This document shows positions 22,465 through 28,316 of a stretch of DNA of 28,316 nucleotides, piece by piece. A model generated the notes under the pieces. The model was not told where the DNA came from. It worked only from the letters and a program-made list of their open reading frames with translations, and did not search any database. The translations under genes and the position numbers were made by a program. Source of the DNA: Terana coerulea (Eukaryota; Basidiomycota; Agaricomycetes; Polyporales; Phanerochaetaceae); contig JAKOGH010000232.1 of NCBI GenBank assembly GCA_024811115.1, positions 1 through 28,316 on the forward strand. Reading direction: 5' to 3'. The stretch's first letter is position 1, and the number at the start of each line of letters is the position of its first letter.

Positions 22465-23839
22465 GGATTTATGGTGTAAACACGTGGTGGTCTAAAACAA
22501 ACTGGCCAGCATAAGTCATGCGCATTAATTAGATATTCCTTTTGGGAGATATATCCCTTAAATGAACGTGTAAATCTACCCAACTAACTTTATATCCTTC
22601 CTGATAACTCACAGAGCTTTACTCTGAGAATAAATCCCTCATATCTCTCATAGCTTTTCTGTGGATTTATAATGGGCACATTACTTGTAGGCAACAAGAT
22701 AAATTGACTAGATAAATAAAAAAACAAGTCACACATGTATCCAGCATGAACTAGGCGGAGGTCTTCAGAATACGTCTGCAGGATTTATTGTGGCAATATA
22801 TTCCATCTAACACAGTGAGAGATATTGAGGACACACAGTCAACATAAGTAAGATAAAGAACACAGATATATTCATCATAAATCACATACTGCATATCTCC
22901 GAGGATAAATCCAGCAGGACCTCGGACACTTAGAAACATAGATGTCTGCTGAATGTAGTAGTTAGTCGCATTCAACATAAGCCTTTTGACTATGGACACT
23001 AAATACACAATGTGCATTGGTAGATTCACATACAATTGCAAATCTAGTGAGAGCTATCAACTTTTGCATACATTGCACAGTGGCGGCGTATTCGTAGAAC
23101 TTCACTGCCCAAGTTAACAACCTCGGCCAGATACTGATGATGCTAACACTAGCCAACGTCAAAACAGCGCAATCTGGCCAAGGTTGTTAACTTGGGCAAC
23201 AAAGTTCTACAAATACGCCGCCATTGTGCAAAGTATACAAAAGTTGATAGCTCTCACTAGATTTGCAATTGTATGTGAATCTACCAATGCACATTGTGTA
23301 TTTAGTGTCCATAGTCAAAAGGCTTATGTTGAATGCGACTAACTACTACATTCAGCAGACATCTATGTTTCTAAGTGTCCGAGGTCCTGCTGGATTTATC
23401 CTGGAGATATGCAGTATGTGATTTATGATGAATATATCTGTGTTCTTTATCTTACTTATGTTGACTGTGTGTCCTCAATATCTCTCACTGTGTTAGATGG
23501 AATATATTGCCACAATAAATCCTGCAGACGTATTCTGAAGACCTCCGCCTAGTTCATGCTGGATACATGTGTGACTTGTTTTTTTATTTATCTAGTCAAT
23601 TTATCTTGTTGCCTACAAGTAATGTGCCCATTATAAATCCACAGAAAAGCTACAAGAGATATGAGGGATTTATTCTCAGAGTAAAGCTTTGTGAGTTATC
23701 AGGGAAGGATATAGAGTTAGTTGGGTAGATTTACACGTTCATTTAAGGGATATATCTCCCAAAAGGAATATCTAATTAATGCGCATGACTTATGCTGGCC
23801 AGTTTGTTTCAGACCACCACGTGTTTACACCATAAATCC
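22465..23839. repeat. giant palindrome: two 667-bp arms, 41-bp loop
   Basis: The left arm (22465-23131) starts GGATTTATGGTGTAAACACG; the right arm (23173-23839) is its reverse complement and ends CGTGTTTACACCATAAATCC. The loop is 23132-23172. Both ends and the loop borders are symmetric about the same centre. The arms are nearly identical, with scattered single mismatches that increase close to the loop. It sits inside the right terminus of the 12.1-kb element, splitting it between 22464 and 23832; the left terminus has no such insertion. It is AT-rich, unlike the GC-rich subterminal repeats beside it, and has no coding capacity. It may be a fold-back element. Confidence 0.9.
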
Positions 23840-23868
23840 CCGGGATTTATCTCCTGGGTTCCGCAGTG
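23832..23868 (-). repeat. right terminal inverted repeat (37 bp)
   Basis: Reverse complement reads CACTGCGGAACCCAGG then the same 19-bp palindromic motif as the left end. Its innermost 8 bases (23832-23839) are shared with the end of the giant palindrome. Confidence 0.8.
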
Positions 23869-23871
23869 TGG
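23869..23871 (+). repeat. 3-bp target duplication, right copy (TGG)
   Basis: Matches 11754-11756 on the other side of the element. Confidence 0.65.
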
Positions 23872-24632
23872 GCAGTTCTGGGAAACCTCAGTGAGGACCT
23901 CGGAGAGGCTTAGGGTAACGGCGGGGTCTTCGGGCCTCTGAATGGCGTGTAGCAGGTCGAAGGAGATGTGCAGTTCCTGTAGGCCGTAATACGCCAAATC
24001 CCGACTCATGCCAGCACTCCGACAGATTCTCTGTATGGCCATGTGCTGCACTGAAGCCGCCGGAGACGCGGAAAGACGGGTTTATCCGACAGAGATAGCT
24101 TCAAGACATGCTCACTGAAAGCGCGGACAATCTTCCAGTCCGTAGACTGAACGAGTACGCTGGTGGACGGATTATACGTATCGAAGTGACTCTCCCCATA
24201 CTTGCACTTAATGTTTAGATCCCGAACTCGGAAAGCATGCTTCATGAAGCTTTCCCAGTCACGAGCTTCAGGCTCTTGCTGCCATTTCTAAAAACCAAGG
24301 GTGTCAGAAAAGGGCAACTACAACAGCCTATACACAGCCAAGCGTCTTACGAGGTGGTCTGAAACCATGGACACCGGCTTGCTGACGAGTCTATACGGTT
24401 CCACCGTCCAAAGCCTCGACGGCATGCACTTGACGAGCGGCGCGAGCGTGTCCAACTTGGCCCATAAAATGTTCATTGCGGTCTCATGAAATGCACGACA
24501 GGTCACAGCCAAGTGCGCCGTGCTTGCCCTGTCGCATTTCGACGAAGCCGAACCTGTCGACACCCTTGGGGTTTCGAAGACATGTCGGAAGATCTCCTCT
24601 TGTATGTCTTCGATGCGTAGGCAAGGGTGCAT
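23869..24632 (-). pseudogene. F-box/LRR gene, N-terminal half, cut by the 12.1-kb transposon
   Basis: The start at 24632 gives MHPCLRIEDIQEEIFRHVF, the F-box, followed by LAVTCRAFHETAMNILWAKL and LAPLVKCMPSRLW, a pattern typical of Agaricomycete F-box genes. A 63-nt intron (24350-24288, GTAAGA...TTTTTAG) leads to KWQQEPEARDWESFMKHAFR, the same position and phase as in the paralog at 9283. A frameshift lies near 24010-24050. The reading then gives LQELHISFDLLHAIQ and LTEVSQNCP, after which transposon sequence begins at 23868. The rest of the gene lies at 11756-10280. The frame is also open upstream to an ATG at 24887, so a longer N-terminus is possible, but the start at MHPC is conserved with the paralog's MHDC. 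Confidence 0.8.
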
Positions 24633-25321
24633 GACGGCTTGATCTACAGAACTGAAAATCAGGGAATGTGTGCCGTATTGGAAAGCGACGTACCTCGCCG
24701 TTGTGGATTGAGAGAGACTTGAACCGTGCGAAAGCCGGTCGAGCTCAGTTCGAGTGAAACCCGCCATCACAGCTGGCGCGAGGAATTGACGTTGCAGATC
24801 TACGTGCAGCACGTATATGGCCAGTGCCGGCGAGCACGCCAGGTCAGACGTCTCGAGATAGACGTTACCGAGTGTGTAGGTCGACATGCTGCAAGCACAG
24901 TAATTCGTTGAAATTGACGTAAGTCAAAGAAGGTCTCCGGCAAAATTCAGAGGTTGAGCGCGTCCCACGGCGCATCACCCAGGCGCATCAATTTCACACG
25001 CCCCAGCGGTGAGGCAGCGGCCTGTCCGAGTCTGACTTGCCTTTCGCCTTCACGCACAACGACTTCAAGCTTCAATGCGCAGCTCATCTGGATGTCCTTT
25101 CCTCTGCCATATGCATTTATTCCATGGCCATGCTATGAACAAACTCTTTGTCTGCAAGAATGGGCTATTCGGAAGAAGTCCCTCCAGTGGCCACTTCTTC
25201 ACGACACACTGGCACCATTTTCGTGGACGGGCCATAAAGTGTTCATGAGCCAGCTCTGCCACATATAAAGCAAGGTCTGTCCTTGTGCCCGTGCGTTGAA
25301 TTTCCTCATCTGCATAACCCA
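24633..25321. other. divergent intergenic region
   Basis: About 690 bp separate the leftward F-box gene from the rightward gene at 25322. A TATA box for the rightward gene lies at 25264-25269. An open minus-strand frame continues upstream of the F-box start to 24887, without any motif I can recognise. Nothing else is evident. Confidence 0.5.
25264..25269 (+). promoter_or_regulatory. TATA box of the gene at 25322
   Basis: ATATAAAG lies about 55 bp before the start codon, a usual distance for a fungal TATA box with a short 5' UTR. Confidence 0.5.
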
Positions 25322-26703
25322 ATGGACGACTCGAAGACCAGAATGAAGGCGAGGGTGCCCTCCCAGCGGACGCGCCCTCATCGTCGAGATGCACATGTGA
25401 TCACAACCTCTTCGCGGTGTATCTGCGGACGCGTCTTGAATCAGGGAGGATGCAAAGATTTACTCTGCTCATATTGTCTCACCGAAGCTAGGCCCAGCTC
25501 GAAACGGCGCGCGGGCGACCCTCAGCTCAGGCGACACCACTCGAACCGAGACAAGCCTCTTCCTCCAGTGCTCTCTATCTGGCACAAAGACGAACCTTAT
25601 GCCTCCCCTAAGAAGGCCTCAGAACGCCCGTCGCCAACCCGCACGTATTCTTTCGATAGCTCGACCGTCCATGGCATTTCTCGCGTTCCGCCCCCAACCG
25701 GGTCGAAGAAGCCACTCTCCCGCATTCCTCCTCCGCCTCCTCCAAAGCCCCTCGGACGCCCGGCGTGCAATACTGCTCAATCTGATCGCAGTGCACCGAG
25801 CTGGCGGCCGAAGTTGAGTCAGCAGGCGAACGCATCCCTTTCACGAAAGCCAGTCCCCCGTTCCAAGAGAGACTATGTTCAAGTGATCCCATACAGGAAT
25901 CCCTCTCTTGAACTCGCCGATGGTGAAATGTCTGCGCCATCCGTGCTGTCTTTCACTTTTGAATTTCAGCCGAGCGAAGATACTACCGACGGTGCCACTT
26001 TTGAAGTATGCCAGGTCGAACACGGAACTGTTAGCCACCCGACCAACAAACCGACATATCCATCCCGGGCCCCAGACGGTGTCCCGGAGAGTCTGCAGGC
26101 GAAGTGGGATCACTACGAGCAGGCAGGGTGCGACGGTGAACTGCTGCCGGAGTCAGTTGCTGCGCTATATCATATCGAAGACCCTGCAGAGCCCGAAACT
26201 TTGACGACCCGCTCCTCGAGCCCTGTCAAGACTGCTTACAGGGAGCGTGAGCTACCTAGGTACGTTGTGATCGCCGTTCCAGTTGCAAACAGCTAACATA
26301 AATCCAATTCAGCATTCCTACTGAGCTCGAAAGCGAAGGGGTGTCTCATACTCCATGCGAAGACGCATTTTTCTTGATTCCTGTAATCTCTGTAGACGAA
26401 GATTCTGTCCCAGAGAAGTCAGGATTCGAAGAATCTCGCTACGACACTCCGGCAGTGGATACCTATCAGACGCGCCTCCTACAAATGCCATTCTATCAGC
26501 AAAGGCTCGCTAAAATAGCCTCTAGGCCAGAAACAGCGGCTGAATTCTCTCGGATGGACCCGGCCACCAACGTTGTCGAAGGTTTTGTCCTTGACTGCAG
26601 CGCTTCTGAGGTCTGGACATCCGTTTGTACACTCCGAGAGGATGAAGGGGTCGACTTCCGCGAGCGGCTGCGCAATCGCCGCACTGTATTCTACGACGAG
26701 TAG
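25322..26703 (+). CDS. hypothetical protein, Cys-cluster and proline-rich, two exons
   Basis: I do not recognise this protein. The start at 25322 has a good context (CCCAATGG) and gives MDDSKTRMKARVPSQRTRP; an in-frame ATG 13 codons upstream is less likely. Exon 1 is 25322-26259. The intron is 26260-26312 (53 nt, GTACGT...CTAAC...CAG), splitting an AGC serine codon. Exon 2 is 26313-26703. The product is about 442 residues. Near the N-terminus a cysteine cluster, C33-x-C35-x8-C44-x4-C49-x2-C52, could bind zinc. Residues about 60-175 are basic and Ser/Pro-rich, with a run of six prolines (RIPPPPPPKPLG). The C-terminal third is acidic and less biased, with LQMPFYQQRLAKIA and ending RRTVFYDE. It is the only multi-exon gene here without a frameshift. 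It lies 342 bp upstream of the URC1-like gene on the same strand. Confidence 0.8.
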
Positions 26704-27045
26704 TCAGCTCACTGCGTAATCTTTTTTTTTTGTATCTGTTGTCTCGTATGATTATTTGTCCTATTTTCCTCGTGTCGGATGCGTGTAATCTACGAAATGA
26801 AGGGGTGAAACTATCGATCACTTTGAATGAGATAGGCTGGATGTTGATACGGCGGCGGCGAGCGCATGACCACTTCTTGACCGCAACGACTATCTCCATA
26901 TCCCGTGCCGGAGTCACCGACTATGAAAGGCTCGAGTGCACGCCCCTTCTCCCTCTTCTCCTTTGCCCCTTGAGGCCGCCGTGCGTCCTGCGCGTGCTTC
27001 ACAGAATAATACGCTTGCTCGCCGTTCACGACCACGACCACCACG
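26704..27045. other. intergenic region between the hypothetical gene and the URC1-like gene
   Basis: This interval holds the 3' flank of the upstream gene, with a T10 run at 26722-26731, and the promoter of the downstream gene. The last 50 bases before the start codon are rich in CCACGACC-like repeats. I see no clear TATA box. Confidence 0.5.
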
Positions 27046-28316
27046 ATGTCCACAGCTCCCACCTCCGATGCCGTCCTCGCCCAGATCCTCAGCCAGCTGC
27101 AGTCCCTCCAGGTCTCGCAGCAGGCTTTGCAGGCCAAGGTGAGACGGCCAGCCTATGCCCACTTTGGCTATACTGACAATGCGGCAGTTGGATAACCTTG
27201 TGCAGCATCCGCCTCTGAGCCCGCTGTCAAGCCCGCCAACCTCGCCTCAGAGGGGTGGCATCCCGCTCCCCAGGGCCTCCTCTGAGACACCACCGTCCCT
27301 TACCCCCACGTCGTCGCAGGCACCGCAGTCTCTGCTCGCTACGCTTTCCGGGACGACCAATATGGGCGAGGTCAGTGGCATAGAGAAGCTGTCGGACCAC
27401 GAACGGGAGAAGATCTTGTACCCTTCGCGGATTCTCTTAACCAGTGCGTAGCTCTTATTTGATTATGAAGGGTGTTCGGAGTGCTGCGATTCGGTGTGAT
27501 TCTGGTTCACGAGTCTGGGGAAGGGTCATTCGGGGAACTGACGCTCCTCTGGAGGGCGTATTTATTCGAGAACCGGGACGAAATGCGCTGTCGCCCAACG
27601 CAATGCCGCGCGGCTCTGGCTAGAAACTCAGAGTCGCGTCAGAACCACAAGATGTACCCAGCTGTCCAAAACGACGTCCAGGATTACATCCAAAATATAA
27701 CCAGAGTTCGAATAGATTTGCGGATTCTGAACACCCTTCTCATCCCTCGAAAGTCCCAATACTGAACGTGTTGCAGCATATCCTGACCAACACGGAATCA
27801 AGCCTTTCCCTTTGACGTGGAGTGCACCTACCCCTGAAGTGCGGGGGCCGGTCATCTGCTCGCGGTTGCCTTCCAGCATCAAGCAGCGCAATGCCATCGG
27901 TGCCCACTCGGGCTCGTACTCCATCTATCGCGCTCTCGCGATCGCCATGGGCACCCTAAACCCGACGCACAAACCCGACTATTCGCACACCGAGCCCGCC
28001 GTGCAGATCCCGCCCAACCCCGCGTGGTCCGACTTGTCCAAGATCGTCTCGTTCGACCCCTGGGGACATCTCGTGCCGCAAGTGTTCAAGAAGGAAATCG
28101 AAGAGCTTGGCCTCGACGTCCGTCCGAGTATTGCCGTCACCCGCGCGCATATGAAGCTGAGCGAGATTGACGAGACGGCGCGGAAGGGCGACTTGAAGGT
28201 CGATGGCAAGATCCTTCTGAAGAGCCATCCGCTCCTGAATGCGGACGGGACGCAGAGTGACGCAGACCCTGGCGTGGAAATTGCCATTAGCAAAGGCGGC
28301 TGTCGAGCCTGTGTGG
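27046..28316 (+). CDS. URC1: URC1-like protein (GTP cyclohydrolase II family, uracil catabolism), 5' part
   Basis: URC1 acts in the fungal uracil catabolic (URC) pathway and belongs to the GTP cyclohydrolase II family with its own N-terminal domain. Exon 1 (27046-27138) gives MSTAPTSDAVLAQILSQLQS, a short helical/coiled-coil start. Intron 1 is 27139-27187 (49 nt, with a CTGAC branch site). Exon 2 (27188-27443) is a Ser/Pro-rich linker ending in EKILYPSRILLT. Intron 2 (27444-27776) is 333 nt, swollen by a MITE. Exon 3 opens with YPDQHGIKPFPLTW, then RGPVICSRLPSSIKQRNAIG, AHSGSYSIYRALAIAMGTL, IVSFDPWGHLVPQVF and IAVTRAHMKLSEID, all family blocks. The catalytic cyclohydrolase domain lies beyond the window. 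At 28292-28294 the frame slips: AGC AAA GGC replaces the AGC AAG GCG that would give the conserved SKAAVEPVW. The reading is truncated by the window edge. Confidence 0.85.
27467..27739. mobile_element. MITE inside intron 2 of the URC1-like gene (about 273 bp)
   Basis: The left end GAAGGGTGTTCGGAGTGC is repeated inverted at the right end, whose reverse complement is GAAGGGTGTTCAGAATCC. Removing it leaves an intron of 60 nt, the normal size in this window. It has no conserved coding sequence. The target duplication could not be settled: the flanks are TTTGATTAT on the left and TCATCCC on the right, so the superfamily is unknown. Confidence 0.65.

Larger units (their letters stand above)
11757..23868. 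mobile_element. 12.1-kb KDZ-type DNA transposon with long inverted termini
   Basis: The termini are a 37-bp inverted pair that differ at four positions: CACTCGCGAACCCAAG at the left, CACTGCGGAACCCAGG at the right, both followed by the 19-bp motif ATAAATCCCGGGGATTTAT. A 3-bp TGG duplication flanks them, and the two sides belong to one F-box gene. Inside are about 1 kb of subterminal inverted repeat at each end, a minus-strand KDZ transposase and two plus-strand genes. CACT ends with a 3-bp duplication resemble CACTA (CMC/EnSpm) elements, whereas Zisupton elements are described with 8-bp duplications, so its exact superfamily placement is open. All three genes are broken, so this copy would depend on a transposase in trans. 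The right terminus is enlarged by a 1.37-kb palindrome. Confidence 0.8.

Noticed and set aside
21442..22583. Long open frames (about 140-220 codons) over the right subterminal repeats
   Set aside because: They follow GC-rich tandem repeats and are open in several phases and on both strands; the matching left repeats show different, non-conserved frames.
22751..23162. Open minus-strand frames in the palindrome, with hydrophobic translations
   Set aside because: Mirror-image frames appear in both arms as required by the palindrome; AT-rich composition explains the hydrophobicity.
27472..27765. 97-codon open frame next to URC1 exon 3
   Set aside because: It lies wholly in intron 2 and almost entirely inside the MITE.

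Overview
The window looks like an accessory, transposon-rich stretch of a basidiomycete genome, most likely an Agaricomycete. The reasons are short GT-AG introns (49-71 nt where I could place them), tandem F-box/leucine-rich-repeat genes, a WD40 gene of the NACHT-WD40 type, Ty1/copia remnants, and a KDZ-type (Kyakuja-Dileera-Zisupton) DNA transposon. Only the right end (about 25.3-28.3 kb) looks like ordinary gene space.

Layout. 1-2074: 3' part of a decayed Ty1/copia retrotransposon ending in an LTR. 2115-3762: a frameshifted WD40-repeat pseudogene. 3763-7727: almost 4 kb with no gene I can support, only simple repeats including a 22-G run. 9556-7728 (minus): a decayed F-box gene. 24632-10280 (minus): a second, paralogous F-box gene that is split in two by a 12.1-kb transposon (11757-23868). 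Its C-terminal half (11756-10280) carries a further 359-bp hAT-type MITE. 25322-26703: an intact two-exon gene of unknown function. 27046 to the window end: the 5' part of a URC1-like gene (uracil catabolism, GTP cyclohydrolase II family) with a MITE in its second intron.

The 12.1-kb element is the centrepiece. It has CACT-starting 37-bp terminal inverted repeats and a 3-bp direct repeat (TGG) at the target. Joining the flanks with one TGG copy restores an ordinary F-box/LRR motif, Cys-Pro-Ser-Leu-Arg-Lys-Leu. Inside each terminus lies about 1 kb of subterminal inverted repeat made of ~292-bp tandem units. The interior has a KDZ transposase gene reading left (16611-12783) and two leftward-to-rightward genes reading right (about 17350-19189 and 19414-21120). 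The right terminus also holds a 1375-bp near-perfect palindrome with two 667-bp arms around a 41-bp loop. All three internal genes carry frameshifts or stops, so this copy is probably not autonomous.

Single-base frameshifts recur in almost every gene except 25322-26703. They may be true decay, assembly indels, or both. I ran no searches; family names rest on motif recognition by eye.
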